Below are positions 51,311 through 60,630 of a stretch of 64,000 bases of DNA, piece by piece. Location: positions 1 through 64,000 of the forward strand of contig CAYJOD010000017.1 in the NCBI GenBank assembly GCA_964371655.1. The letters are read 5' to 3'. The notes beneath the pieces are model-generated. The model was given only the letters and a program-made list of their open reading frames with translations. It did no database searches and was not told the DNA's origin. The DNA comes from CAZGSN01 sp964371655. GTDB lineage: Bacteria; Desulfobacterota; Binatia; HRBIN30. The stretch's first letter is position 1, and each line of letters starts with the position of its first letter. The position numbers and the translations under genes were made by a program.

Positions 51311-52705
51311 ATGCCGACAATCTTGATCCTCGAAGATGAAGCGCTGCTGGCGCGAACCCTCGCCAAGACCTTTGAGCGTCAGGGTTTCGAAGCGCACCAG
51401 GCCGACTCTGTCGCCGCGGCCAAGCGCATCGCCAGCGAGACCTCCGTCGACATCGCGTTGCTGGACCTGCGGCTCCCCGACGGTAGCGGTTTGGACATGC
51501 TCGATCACCTGATCACCGCCGATCCGAACATCGCGGTGATCATGATGACGGCGCACGGCTCGGTGCGCGAGGCGGTCGACGCCATGCAGCGCGGCGCCCG
51601 CGATTTCGCGCAGAAGCCGTTTGAGCTCGATGAAATCCAGCTCAAGGTTGCAAACGCCATGCGCGGCGCCCGCCAGCGCCGTGAGATCTCCTACTACCGC
51701 GCGCGCGAGACCGCGGCGGGCACGATCCTCGGTGCCTCGCAGGCGGCCGAGCGCTTGCGGGCGTTAGTGGCACGCATCGGCAAGATGACCGCCGGACCCG
51801 GCAGCCCGGCGCCGACGGTGCTGCTGTTGGGAGAGACGGGTAGCGGCAAGGGGCATATCGCACGCGCCCTCCACGCCGCGAGCGGCCGCCGTGATGGACC
51901 GTTCATCGAGGTGAATTGCACCGCCCTGCCCGAGAATCTGATCGAGGCGGAGCTCTTCGGTTACGAGAAAGGCGCCTTCACCGACGCCAAGACGGCGCGC
52001 GCCGGTCTGTTCGAGACCGCCGAAGGCGGAACCCTGTTCCTCGATGAGATCGGGCACGTCTCCGCGGCCTTGCAGGCGAAGTTCCTCAAAGTGATCGAGG
52101 ACAAGAGCGTGCGCCGCATCGGCGCCAACACGACGCGGCGCATCGACGTGCAAATCATCGCCGCGACCAATCGCGATCTCGATGCCGCGGTGCGCCTGGG
52201 TGAATTTCGCAACGATCTGTTTCAGCGTCTCTGCGTCGCCGTGATTCGTATCCCGCCTCTGCGCGAACGCGAAGGGGATCCGGTGCAGCTGGCGCGGACG
52301 CTGCTCACCGACACCTGCAAACGCTACGGCATGCCGGCCCGGGCGCTGTCGGCATCAGCCGACACCGCGATCGCTCAGTACGGTTGGCCGGGCAACGTAC
52401 GCGAGCTGGCCAACGCCATGGAGCGGGTCGTCCTCTTCTCGGATCGCGACCCGGTGCAACCAGAGGATCTGGGACTGCCGAGCACCGCCACCGGCGACAC
52501 GCGCATTGCCGTCGCTCCGACCGGTGCGGTTGAGATCGACTTCCCAGACAGCGGCATCTCACTGGAAGCCGTCGAGCGCGCCCTGATCGAACGCGCCTTG
52601 GAGAAGGCCTCGGGAAATCGCAGCGCCGCCGCCCGCCTATTGGGGATCTCGCGCGACACCTTGCGTTATCGCATGGAGAAGTTCGCTCTCGGCGACGAAG
52701 GATAG
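51311..52705 (+). CDS. NtrC-family sigma-54 response regulator
   Basis: From the ATG at 51311 the product is 464 aa. The receiver (1-120) has the acidic patch ILEDE and phospho-Asp52 in IALLDLRLPDGSG. The AAA+ domain has Walker A LLLGETGSGKGH (171-182), GYEKGAFTDA (217-226) and Walker B TLFLDEIGH. A FIS-type HTH ends the protein (GNRSAAARLLGISRDTLRYR). The sigma-54 contact loop is GAFTDA rather than the usual GAFTGA, which may alter but need not abolish sigma-54 contact. The histidine kinase at 54368 is a likely partner, lnt lying between them. Confidence 0.93.
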   Translation: MPTILILEDEALLARTLAKTFERQGFEAHQADSVAAAKRIASETSVDIALLDLRLPDGSGLDMLDHLITADPNIAVIMMTAHGSVREAVDAMQRGARDFAQKPFELDEIQLKVANAMRGARQRREISYYRARETAAGTILGASQAAERLRALVARIGKMTAGPGSPAPTVLLLGETGSGKGHIARALHAASGRRDGPFIEVNCTALPENLIEAELFGYEKGAFTDAKTARAGLFETAEGGTLFLDEIGHVSAALQAKFLKVIEDKSVRRIGANTTRRIDVQIIAATNRDLDAAVRLGEFRNDLFQRLCVAVIRIPPLREREGDPVQLARTLLTDTCKRYGMPARALSASADTAIAQYGWPGNVRELANAMERVVLFSDRDPVQPEDLGLPSTATGDTRIAVAPTGAVEIDFPDSGISLEAVERALIERALEKASGNRSAAARLLGISRDTLRYRMEKFALGDEG

Positions 52706-52769
52706 ATGCACATCATGCCGTGCCTCTACGAAGGAGATTGGGGATTCGCAGTAGGTTCGCTGTGCGATT

Positions 52770-52860
52770 GATCACGCGTGGGCAAAGCCCACCCTACCAG
52801 AGCGATCAAACGGTGCGCGATGCAGAGTGAACAGTAGGGTGGGCTTTGCCCACGCGTGTC
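52770..52860. repeat. ACGCGTGGGCAAAGCCCACCC inverted repeat
   Basis: ACGCGTGGGCAAAGCCCACC on the left and GGTGGGCTTTGCCCACGCGT on the right are perfect inverted copies around a TGCGCGATGCAGAGT-containing centre. The right arm lies inside the lnt reading frame and encodes its last residues. Confidence 0.9.
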
Positions 52861-54302
52861 TTGTTCTCGGTGATAAGCTGGACGCCGAGCGCGACCAGGA
52901 CGAACACGATGCACGCGGCAGCGAAGACATCGCCATGCAGCGAGTAGAATGACACACCCGCACCCACCGGCACGGCTACCAGCCGCGCCACCGACTGTTT
53001 GCTCGGAAGACGCAAGATCTCGCGGCCGTTTGGATCGACGACGGCGCTGACGCCGCTATTCGTGACCCGCACCAGACTCATGTGGTTTTCGACGGCGCGA
53101 AACTTCGCCGCTTGAAAGTGCTGCTCCGGCCCAGCGCCGGACTCGAACCACGAGTCGTTCGACAGATTCACCAGAACCCCTGCCCCATTGCGCGCGACTT
53201 CCGTTCCCAGCCCCGCATAGATCGCCTCGTAACAGATCAGCACCCCGGTCGGCGTCGAGGCCAATGGGAAGATCCCAACATGATCGCCGGCTAGATAGGG
53301 ACCGTCTTGGCGACGCAACGGCGTCGACTCGACAAACGGCAGCAACACGCGCTTGTCGTACACCGTTTCCAACCCGCTCGCGCGTAGGAGGTACGCGGAG
53401 TTGAAGATTGCGGCGACTCCTTCCATTCCGGAGGCACGCGGCGCACCGAACAAGAGGCTCGCATCGTGAACCCTGAGGACCTCGCGGGGTGCCACCAGCA
53501 GCGGTGCATTCTCGGCCGGGAAGAAGCCGACGGCATTCTCGGGCCAAACCAGCAGCGCCTGTGGCGGCAAGTCGAGCGCCGCGCTCAGATCCAAATAGGT
53601 TTGCAGATGACGCGCGAAGAAACGTGGATCGCCGCGCTCCACGTTGGGTAACGCTCCTTGCACAAGACCAATCGGCACGACGGCGGCGTCGTGGACCGAC
53701 GTCTGCAGGCGCCAGGACCCGTAGGCGAGGACGAGCACGACGGCGAGAGCTGCGGCGGCGAGCGGACGCCACGACCGACGCACGTCCGCAAGCGCCGCCG
53801 CGGTCCACGCCAGCAGAAAGCTCAAGCCGTAGATACCGGTCAGATCGCACACCTGCATCAAGATCGGAATGTCTTGCGACTGCCCGAGCTGCGCCCATGG
53901 GTTCCCGGAGAACAGCTGTGCACGCGCATACTCGATCGTGACGAATAGGGCGGCGAGAAACAGCGGCCGCGGCTTCCGCCGTACGGTCGCGGCGAGCCCG
54001 AAGAGCATGAAGTAGACACTGACGAAGGCCTGGTTGATGGCAACCGTGAACAGAGCTGCGGCAAGCGGCGACAGGGCGAAGTAGTCGTTCGCGGCGTGGT
54101 ACATCCAATAGCCGGTCACCCCGAGCGCGCCGATCGTGCCCGCCACCCAACCGAGCCATAGGCCTTGCCGCGGCGTGGCGCCGCGCAGAGCGACGATGAG
54201 CGGCGTCAGCGCCAACCAGCCAATTGCCGCGTACGAGAATGGCGGGTAGAGCAGCGTCAGCAGCACCCCGCAAAGGAGAGACAGGCAGATCCGGAGCAAC
54301 AT
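52806..54302 (-). CDS. lnt: Apolipoprotein N-acyltransferase
   Basis: The 498-aa enzyme N-acylates lipoproteins in the inner membrane. About six N-terminal helices (from LRICLSLLCGVLLTLLYPPF) precede the nitrilase domain with the catalytic triad Glu255 (LVWPENAVGFFP), Lys317 (VYDKRVLLPFVEST) and Cys357 (GVLICYEAIYAGLG). A last helix near 465-485 is followed by TRVGKAHPTVHSASRTV, encoded by the dispersed repeat at 52770-52860, so the native C-terminus has been replaced. It lies between the regulator and kinase genes, in the opposite orientation. Confidence 0.95.
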   Translation of the reverse strand: MLLRICLSLLCGVLLTLLYPPFSYAAIGWLALTPLIVALRGATPRQGLWLGWVAGTIGALGVTGYWMYHAANDYFALSPLAAALFTVAINQAFVSVYFMLFGLAATVRRKPRPLFLAALFVTIEYARAQLFSGNPWAQLGQSQDIPILMQVCDLTGIYGLSFLLAWTAAALADVRRSWRPLAAAALAVVLVLAYGSWRLQTSVHDAAVVPIGLVQGALPNVERGDPRFFARHLQTYLDLSAALDLPPQALLVWPENAVGFFPAENAPLLVAPREVLRVHDASLLFGAPRASGMEGVAAIFNSAYLLRASGLETVYDKRVLLPFVESTPLRRQDGPYLAGDHVGIFPLASTPTGVLICYEAIYAGLGTEVARNGAGVLVNLSNDSWFESGAGPEQHFQAAKFRAVENHMSLVRVTNSGVSAVVDPNGREILRLPSKQSVARLVAVPVGAGVSFYSLHGDVFAAACIVFVLVALGVQLITENKTRVGKAHPTVHSASRTV

Positions 54303-54367
54303 CGTCGAGACGGCTTTGCGCTAGTCGCAATGGTTTGCAATACCACGCGCACGTTCTAGGCTCACGC

Positions 54368-56800
54368 GTGCAGTCCACCTCATCGACACCACGACCGCGG
54401 CGCAACCTGTTTGCGGTCACTCCCACACTCTGGGTCGGCGCCGCATTTGCGGCGGTGATCATCCTCACCTGCGGCGCCAACTCGCTGCGTTGGCTGAACC
54501 GTCCGTTCCCGGGCTTTTTCCTTTGGGAGAATCGTTTCATGCCGGCGCTCGCCGACACCGATTGGACTGGATACCAGGCGCACCTACCGTTTCCGGCCCG
54601 CGTCGTTTCCGTCGACGGCACTGCGGTTCAAACTGCAACGCAGGTGTACGAGCGCGCCGCAAGCGTAGAGGTCGGGACGCCGCTGCGGTACACGCTGCAA
54701 CGCACCAACGGTACCCAGGTCGAGGTCTCGGTTCCGACAATGCGGCTTTCCTTGCCGGAGTATCTATGGACGCTCGGCACCTATCTCGGGATCGGAACGC
54801 TGCTCACCTTGCTTGGGTTCATCGTCTACCTGTTGCGACCCGACGCCGCTGCGGCGCAGGCGATGCTCAGCTCGGGAGTGGTGTGGGGACTCTACTTCGT
54901 CACCGCGGCGGATATCGTTGGACCAGCCTGGTTCCGCCCTTTGTGCCTAATTCTGCAGGCACTCAGCCCGGTCACCCTCGTCCACCTCGCTCTCACGTTC
55001 CCGGTGGAACGGCCGTTGCTGAGAAGGCGGCCGTGGATTCTGAGGATTCTCTACGCCACCGCGATCGTGCCCGCCATCGTCGGCAACCTCTTGTTCGCAC
55101 ACTCGTTCTCGGGGCTGTGGCGATTCAATCAGGGTCATGGAATCAGCTGCGGTGTCGCCGGCATTTTGTTCATTGCGGCGTTGCTCCACAGCTTTGTCGC
55201 TCCGCGGTCCGCTGCGGCGCGGCAACGCACGAAGATCGCCGCCCTGGGCGGCTTCGCGGCGTTCTTGTTGCCGGTCGCGGGCATTGCCTTGTTCGCGTTC
55301 CTAGGAGTCCAGTTTCCGCTCAATTTTCTGGCCCTGCCCCTCGCCTTGTTCCCGATCGCGATCGGCTATGCCGTGGTCAAACACAATCTCTTCGAAGTCG
55401 ACGCCATCATCCGCAGGACCGCATCTTGGGCGATCCTCACGGCGCTGCTGGCGACCATCTACCTCGGCGGCGTGGGAACGCTGGAGGTCTTGTTCACGCG
55501 TGGGGGTGGCCGCCTGGCGCAACTGTTCTTCCTGGTGACCATCGTCGCCGCATTCAATCCGCTGCGCGATCGTGTCCAGGACGCCGTCGACTTTCTTTTC
55601 TCCCGCGACCGCTACGACTATCGACACACGGTCGGCGACGCCAGCCAGGCGCTGGCGTCGTTGCTCGACGTCGACGCCGTCATTGATAGGATCCTGCGCA
55701 CGATCACGGAGGCCATGCACGTTGATCTCGGTGCCCTGTGGCTGCTCGATGACGGCGCCTACCGCCTACACGCCGGGAGCCGGAACGCGGATCGTCTCCC
55801 GGCTCGGCTCGACGCCACCAGCGCACTCGTGAACGGGCTCGAACGGCAACCGCGCTCGATCGTGACCGAAGACGACGCGTACGCCGCGCCCGAGCTGCAA
55901 GCGATGGCCGGCACGCTCGCCGTGCCGATGGCCTTCGAAAACAGGCTCACGGGCTTTCTCGTCCTGGGTCGAAAGGAATCGGGGCAGTTCTATTCCATCG
56001 ACGATGTCGGCCTGCTGCAGACCCTGGCAAACCAAGGAGCGGTGGCCGTGCAGAATGCGGCCTCGTACGCGGCGCTACGCAAGGCGAACGAGGAGCTACG
56101 GGCGGCGCAGACCAAGCTCATCGAAGCCGAGTGCCTCGCCGCGATCGGCGAGCTGTCAGCGGCCGTGGCGCACGGCATCCGTAATCCACTGGCCGGGATC
56201 AAGGCGGCGGCGCAGTTTGCGCACCTGGATCTGCCGCAAGATCATCCGCTCCAGGAGAGCATCCGCGATATCGTTGGCGAGGCGGACAAGCTGGAGGCAC
56301 GCATCAAGACCCTGCTCGACTTCTCCAAACCGTTTGAGCCGCGGCCGATCCGTTGTCGGCTCGACGGCATTGTGAACAGCGCTGTGACATCGCTCCGCAA
56401 TCAAATGGCGACGCTGGGTGTCACGGTCCACTTGAACCTCGACACCAGCCTCCCCGAGATGCATCTCGACGCGGCGCAGATCGAAGAGGTCTTGCTGGCG
56501 CTGCTGTCGAACGCAGCGGAGGCGATGCCAAATGGCGGTAACGTCTGGATCAGCGCTCACGGTGACGGCAACGGCGGCCGCGTCGCGCTGGAAGTGAAAG
56601 ATGATGGCCCGGGAATTCCCGCCGATCGATGCGACCGTATTTTCAAGCTGTTCTTCACTACGAAATCGAGCGGCACCGGCTTTGGATTGGCCGTCGCCAA
56701 GAAGGTCATCGAACGACACGGCGGCACAATTCGCGTCGACAGCGCGCTAGCCAGAGGCGCCCGCTTTGTGATCGAGCTGCCGGTGGGCGTCGGCGCATAA
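54368..56800 (+). CDS. Membrane histidine kinase with PDZ-like and GAF regions
   Basis: The GTG at 54368 gives 810 aa. After a first helix (LWVGAAFAAVIILTCGANSL) a periplasmic PDZ-like stretch (ARVVSVDGTAVQTATQVYER, near 80-125) precedes a block of about seven helices (140-345), as in XRT/PEP-CTERM-type or 7TM sensor kinases. A GAF domain (about 425-567) and a HisKA domain follow, with the H-box ELSAAVAHGIRNPLAGIKAA (His602). The ATPase has LLALLSNAAEAMPNGG (N), VKDDGPGIPADR (G1) and TGFGLAVAKKVIERHGG (G2). It is likely the partner of the NtrC-type regulator at 51311. Confidence 0.92.
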   Translation: MQSTSSTPRPRRNLFAVTPTLWVGAAFAAVIILTCGANSLRWLNRPFPGFFLWENRFMPALADTDWTGYQAHLPFPARVVSVDGTAVQTATQVYERAASVEVGTPLRYTLQRTNGTQVEVSVPTMRLSLPEYLWTLGTYLGIGTLLTLLGFIVYLLRPDAAAAQAMLSSGVVWGLYFVTAADIVGPAWFRPLCLILQALSPVTLVHLALTFPVERPLLRRRPWILRILYATAIVPAIVGNLLFAHSFSGLWRFNQGHGISCGVAGILFIAALLHSFVAPRSAAARQRTKIAALGGFAAFLLPVAGIALFAFLGVQFPLNFLALPLALFPIAIGYAVVKHNLFEVDAIIRRTASWAILTALLATIYLGGVGTLEVLFTRGGGRLAQLFFLVTIVAAFNPLRDRVQDAVDFLFSRDRYDYRHTVGDASQALASLLDVDAVIDRILRTITEAMHVDLGALWLLDDGAYRLHAGSRNADRLPARLDATSALVNGLERQPRSIVTEDDAYAAPELQAMAGTLAVPMAFENRLTGFLVLGRKESGQFYSIDDVGLLQTLANQGAVAVQNAASYAALRKANEELRAAQTKLIEAECLAAIGELSAAVAHGIRNPLAGIKAAAQFAHLDLPQDHPLQESIRDIVGEADKLEARIKTLLDFSKPFEPRPIRCRLDGIVNSAVTSLRNQMATLGVTVHLNLDTSLPEMHLDAAQIEEVLLALLSNAAEAMPNGGNVWISAHGDGNGGRVALEVKDDGPGIPADRCDRIFKLFFTTKSSGTGFGLAVAKKVIERHGGTIRVDSALARGARFVIELPVGVGA

Positions 56801-56804
56801 GCCG

Positions 56805-56854
56805 GCGCGCGGCGCCGATCCGACCGATCGGTCTGATCGGATCGATCGGTCGCA
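56805..56854. terminator. CCGATC-rich hairpin between converging genes
   Basis: CCGATCCGACCGATCGGTCT and GATCGGATCGATCGG words can fold on themselves between the stops of the kinase (+) and the beta-helix gene (-). There is no U-run, so termination is only suggested by position. Confidence 0.4.
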
Positions 56855-58993
56855 TCAGTTGGTGCGAATGAAGACCTCGCCCTGCCGATTGTTGCTCACC
56901 GTATTGTCACCGGGTGCTGCCTGCACTCCGGCCGCCGCCGCGAAATCGTCGTCACCGTTACTGCGGCGCAGGTACATGCCGTTGCCGTTGTTCCCCTCGA
57001 AGACGTTGGCGCTAATGAAGTTGGCGCCGGTGCGATCGGTGTGGAGGCCGTCACCATCGCCAAGCACGACCAGGTTACCGACCACTTCATTCGCATTCGA
57101 GCTGTTCAGCTCGATCCCATTCCCGAGGTTGTTGACGAGCTGATTATTGCTGATCGCGGCCCCACCGCCACCGTTTAGAAGGATCGCGCCGAATCCATTA
57201 TTGACGAATCGACTATCGGCGACCGCGGCGCCGGAGGTCGCGCTCAGGAGAGCACCGGTGCCCATATTGTCGACGACGTCTACCTCGGAACACACGGTGT
57301 TGTTAGCGGTGATGGTGATCCCGTCGCCGCCATTGTCGATCGAGTCGACTCGCGACAGCGACGCGCCGGCGCCCGACAGCACGACACCTGCGCCGACGCT
57401 GCGCCACACGGCGACATCGGTGAGATTGACATTGGCGGCGCCGACCGCCACACCGACGCCGCCGCCGATCGCCGCTATACCCAAGGCCGACGAACCATCG
57501 GCGGAGAAGCTCATCGCGTTCGCTGAGCCATCACCCTGAATGATGGTCATACCGGCACCATGACCCCGCAGGACCACGTTGCGGTCGATCACAAGATTTT
57601 CGCGATAGATGCCGGGTGCAATATCGACGACCAACAAGCCGTCGGAGCGCTTGTCGTAGGCCGATGCGATCGCCGCCTGGATTGTCGGCGCCGCCGCGCT
57701 TGGTACCGAGACATCTGCGCGCACGAGATTGCGGTGCGAATCCACGACGTAGCGCACCGCATCCACAACCGCGCCGCCGACTTCGATGGTCATGGCTCCC
57801 CCGGTGCCGTCGGCGAGACCTCTCTTCACCTTGAAGCGCGCCTCGAGGCCACTTGCCGTCTCCAAGACGGCCGCTTTCCGCGGCTTCTGTACTTTCACCG
57901 GAGTCGTCCCTACCAGCGCCGCCGTAAAGCCAATGGGTGGGTCGGCCGGATTGCCCCAGCGGTCGGTCGGCATCAGGCGATACGTACCTTTGCTTGCCGG
58001 GTTGCGACTTCCCAGGGCGACGTCGGTCACGTGCCGGCGACAACCAAGCGGCTCGATGTTCTCGAACAAGGCCGCTTTGACCGCCGGCTGCGAGTTGACC
58101 ACGGCGACGTCGATGCTCGGCGAGGTGCCATCCAACGGTAGCGCGAACGGCGCCGGGGCGGCCCCCGAGGACAACGCCGCGAAGCGAATCACCTCTTGTA
58201 GCGTGGTGTTCGGACCCACCAACACGGCGCGATCGTGGAACAGGCGGGCCAAGTCGTGCTGCGGCACGAACGGCAAGGCAGTCGAGATCGCCGGACCGCT
58301 GGGCACTTCACCATTATAGAATCCGATGTCGAAGGGACCCGTCAACGCAAGCGCTACAAGCACGACGCTGAGCCCGCCGCTGCTTGGCGGCAGGCCGGCG
58401 TGCACGGCAAGCGTGCCTCGTGCGACACCGTCGCTGAACAACGCCACGCCCCGACCTACCGGCTCGAGCTCGCGAACCTCGAGATAGTTGTCGGTGCCTG
58501 CGTTCCCATCGAGGTCGGTCGGACCGATGAACCCATCGCCGTCAAAATCCGGAAACGCCGCGACGACGACAGGAATGTTGTCCATGTCGGCGGCATGCAA
58601 GAGATGTCCGGACGGAGCGCCGGCATCGACAACACCGTCGGAAAGAAAGACCGTAAACGGAATCGCGGTTCCACCCGCCACGCTGGAGCCGGCGACGCCC
58701 ACCGGCACCGAGGCGCGACCAGCTTGGATCTGCGGCGACGGGACTACATCGGTCGCCAGCGGCGAGCCGCTACGCACGACCATGTCGATGTCACCAATGG
58801 TCGCAGGGGTTATGACGTCATCGCTAGTGCCAAGAATGCCGTCCACACCGGGCTCGATCAGCGGGAAGCCCGGCATCACTTCGTACGGCGCGCCGGTCGA
58901 CGGATTGATGGGGTCACCGGCGAAGACCGTGCTGAAGCCATACGCGCGCAGGGGCAACGAGGACACACAAAGGAGCAGAAGGAGTCGCTTCAT
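56855..58993 (-). CDS. Secreted right-handed beta-helix protein
   Basis: The 712-aa product has a signal peptide (MKRLLLLLCVSSLPLRAYGF), a Gly-rich N-terminal region with a calcium-loop-like FPDFDGDGFIGPTDLDGN, and a long C-terminal parallel beta-helix (about 430-700) of repeated turns such as AIGGGVGVAVGAANVNLTDV, SIDNGGDGITITANNTVCSE and VNNGFGAILLNGGGGAAISN. NosD- or PbH1-type repeats usually bind polysaccharides or act as surface adhesins. The exact role is unknown. Its ATG overlaps the stop of the upstream 152-aa gene, so the two are made together. Confidence 0.85.
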   Translation of the reverse strand: MKRLLLLLCVSSLPLRAYGFSTVFAGDPINPSTGAPYEVMPGFPLIEPGVDGILGTSDDVITPATIGDIDMVVRSGSPLATDVVPSPQIQAGRASVPVGVAGSSVAGGTAIPFTVFLSDGVVDAGAPSGHLLHAADMDNIPVVVAAFPDFDGDGFIGPTDLDGNAGTDNYLEVRELEPVGRGVALFSDGVARGTLAVHAGLPPSSGGLSVVLVALALTGPFDIGFYNGEVPSGPAISTALPFVPQHDLARLFHDRAVLVGPNTTLQEVIRFAALSSGAAPAPFALPLDGTSPSIDVAVVNSQPAVKAALFENIEPLGCRRHVTDVALGSRNPASKGTYRLMPTDRWGNPADPPIGFTAALVGTTPVKVQKPRKAAVLETASGLEARFKVKRGLADGTGGAMTIEVGGAVVDAVRYVVDSHRNLVRADVSVPSAAAPTIQAAIASAYDKRSDGLLVVDIAPGIYRENLVIDRNVVLRGHGAGMTIIQGDGSANAMSFSADGSSALGIAAIGGGVGVAVGAANVNLTDVAVWRSVGAGVVLSGAGASLSRVDSIDNGGDGITITANNTVCSEVDVVDNMGTGALLSATSGAAVADSRFVNNGFGAILLNGGGGAAISNNQLVNNLGNGIELNSSNANEVVGNLVVLGDGDGLHTDRTGANFISANVFEGNNGNGMYLRRSNGDDDFAAAAGVQAAPGDNTVSNNRQGEVFIRTN

Positions 58994-59448
58994 AGCACCA
59001 CTCCGAGCTCGTTGGTCGAGATGTCCGTGCCTTCGTAGGTCATCACCACACGCACCAGCGCATTGCCGGTGGCAAAGCCGGTGGGAAGAACGACGACCAT
59101 TTCACTTGGCTGGATGCTCACGAGCCCAACCCCTGACGCCGACTGCTCCGGTGCGCCGCCGCTGCTCGTGAATACGTTTCCGGCTTGGTCGCAGCGCGCG
59201 CTGAAGCTGCCCTGGGTAACGAACACGTTGACGGGCGTTGCCAGTTGGACAATGTCCGCGAAGCTGAACGTCCCTTGCAGACGCAAGGACACCGTTCCCG
59301 TCGCCGAGCGGTGCACCGCGGCGCGCGTCAGCGCCAGACGTGGTTCCGTGTATGCGGCAAATGCCACCGAATAGAGGCCCACCAGCACAAGCAGCGGCAA
59401 AACCCCCGACCTGGGGGAAATCGCCCACCAGCGGATTGATGCAGACAT
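58990..59448 (-). CDS. Small exported protein, partner of the beta-helix gene
   Basis: The ATG at 59448 gives 152 aa (a GTG at 59460 is an alternative). A signal sequence (SGVLPLLVLVGLYSVAFAAY) is followed by a beta-rich domain, TGTVSLRLQGTFSFADIVQL to VVMTYEGTDISTNELGVVL. No family is recognised. The ATGA overlap with the beta-helix gene suggests a shared surface or periplasmic function. Confidence 0.75.
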   Translation of the reverse strand: MSASIRWWAISPRSGVLPLLVLVGLYSVAFAAYTEPRLALTRAAVHRSATGTVSLRLQGTFSFADIVQLATPVNVFVTQGSFSARCDQAGNVFTSSGGAPEQSASGVGLVSIQPSEMVVVLPTGFATGNALVRVVMTYEGTDISTNELGVVL

Positions 59449-59499
59449 CGGATTCCTCACTTTCCTACGCGCAATCTCTGGCGACGATGGTCAGTGAGC

Positions 59500-59930
59500 A
59501 AGACCGGAGCCATCAGGACGTGCTCCAAATCGATGCCACGCGCCTGCCAGTCACGCTCTTAAAGAACAGGGCGGAGTGCATGAATCTGCGGCCAACAGGC
59601 CGTGCAGTTGCACTGCCGTACACTGAAGAAGCCAGGCACCGGGGCCTGCCCCTAGCAGAAAAAACGTAGGCTCCGCGACCGACTTTGCCCTGGCCCTGGC
59701 GCGAAAGCAGTCGTACTGAAATCAGGGTGCGGGCGATCCCACGAATCACCGCTCCCTGACGGTCGCGGCTCAGGTCGAGATCCGCAGGTGTTTGCCATGT
59801 CAGAGCCGCGCGCGTAAGTGAGCGGTCAGCGGGTGAGTGCTTCCGTAGACGCACGGCAGGACGTGCTCCTCCCTGTCGGCTTCTTTCAACATGTTGGTAA
59901 GAACGATTCCCTACTGGCACCGCAACGTAG
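59500..59930. repeat. Dispersed elements upstream of tRNA-Ala
   Basis: The gap 59461-59985 has no gene. It has a GCCAGGCACCGGGGCCTGCCC word (59630-59650) and a second copy of the ACGAATCACCGCTCCCTGAC plus GGTCGCGGCTCAGGTCGAGA element (59740-59800). That element continues through TGTCAGAGCCGCGCGCGTAA to TTTCAACATGTTGGTAAGAA, exactly as at 25440-25560. Confidence 0.75.
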
Positions 59931-59985
59931 GTTGCCGCCACTCAGAGATTGGGCTACAGGAGTCCGTCGCAAAGATGACCCGCGC

Positions 59986-60058
<73 letters not shown>

Positions 60059-60125
60059 TTTCATCGCCCTCTACGGCGGGTCGCTTGGCAGCTCCGTCTC
60101 GAAGGAGCCTGGAAGGTAGGCACTC

Positions 60126-60368
60126 GTGAGCCACACTCTCCGTTCTTTCCTCATCGTCTTTTTCTTACTCTTCAGCGTCCCCGCCATGATCGGCTGCGGC
60201 ACGCGGCGACCGACCACCTACTCCAGCCCGGAGGGGATCGAGCGCCCGGCTAAGGCACTTGACGAGGAGAAAGACTTCGGCGACCGTGCCGGCGAGGTTT
60301 TCGTCGTCGTCCTCGTCGTCGGCGGCGCGCTCGCGGCAATCGCCTTGCCGATTCTCCTCTTCCTCTGA
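60126..60368 (+). CDS. Small lipoprotein with C-terminal membrane helix
   Basis: The GTG start gives 80 aa: (M)SHTLRSFLIVFFLLFSVPAM then IGCGTRR, a plausible lipobox ending at Cys24. The C-terminus VFVVVLVVGGALAAIALPIL is a second hydrophobic segment. It is a tiny envelope protein of unknown function, 67 bp after tRNA-Ala. Its frame and codon use look genuine. Confidence 0.6.
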   Translation: MSHTLRSFLIVFFLLFSVPAMIGCGTRRPTTYSSPEGIERPAKALDEEKDFGDRAGEVFVVVLVVGGALAAIALPILLFL

Positions 60369-60389
60369 TCGGCCTGCCTCGTCGTACTA

Positions 60390-60575
60390 CTGACGTTCAG
60401 AATCTTGTCGGCACGCGAGCATCCCGCTGTTGGAGCTACAAGACCAGCTCCCCTGTCCCGCATTTCGTGCGGGACAGGGTGAGGGAACCACCACGATGGG
60501 CGAAGCAAGCGTTGACCGAGCTCGGATCCCTCACCCCGGCCCTCTCCCGCAGGTATTGCGGGAGAGGGAGCGCTT
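60390..60575. repeat. TGACGTTCAGAATCTTG word and CCCTCTCCC hairpins
   Basis: ACTGACGTTCAGAATCTTGTC (first 20 bases) matches 44920-44945. Two hairpins follow: CCCTGTCCCGCATTTCGTGC with GGGACAGGG, and CCCTCTCCCGCAGG with GCGGGAGAGGG. They occupy the 5-prime region of the large gene at 60631 and make its longer reading frame unreliable. Confidence 0.8.
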
Positions 60576-60630
60576 CCAAACACCAACGCTGCTCGGGTTG
60601 CGGACTAACACCCGCGCGGGGTTGCACCTG

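Noticed and set aside
50936..51556. N-terminal extension of the AmpG-like frame to 51556
   Set aside because: It runs through hairpin repeats and the start of the divergent NtrC gene. The family start is at 50935.
60430..60630. 67-residue extension of the M1/Omp85-like protein
   Set aside because: It is encoded by CCCTCTCCC hairpins and precedes a proper signal peptide at 60631.
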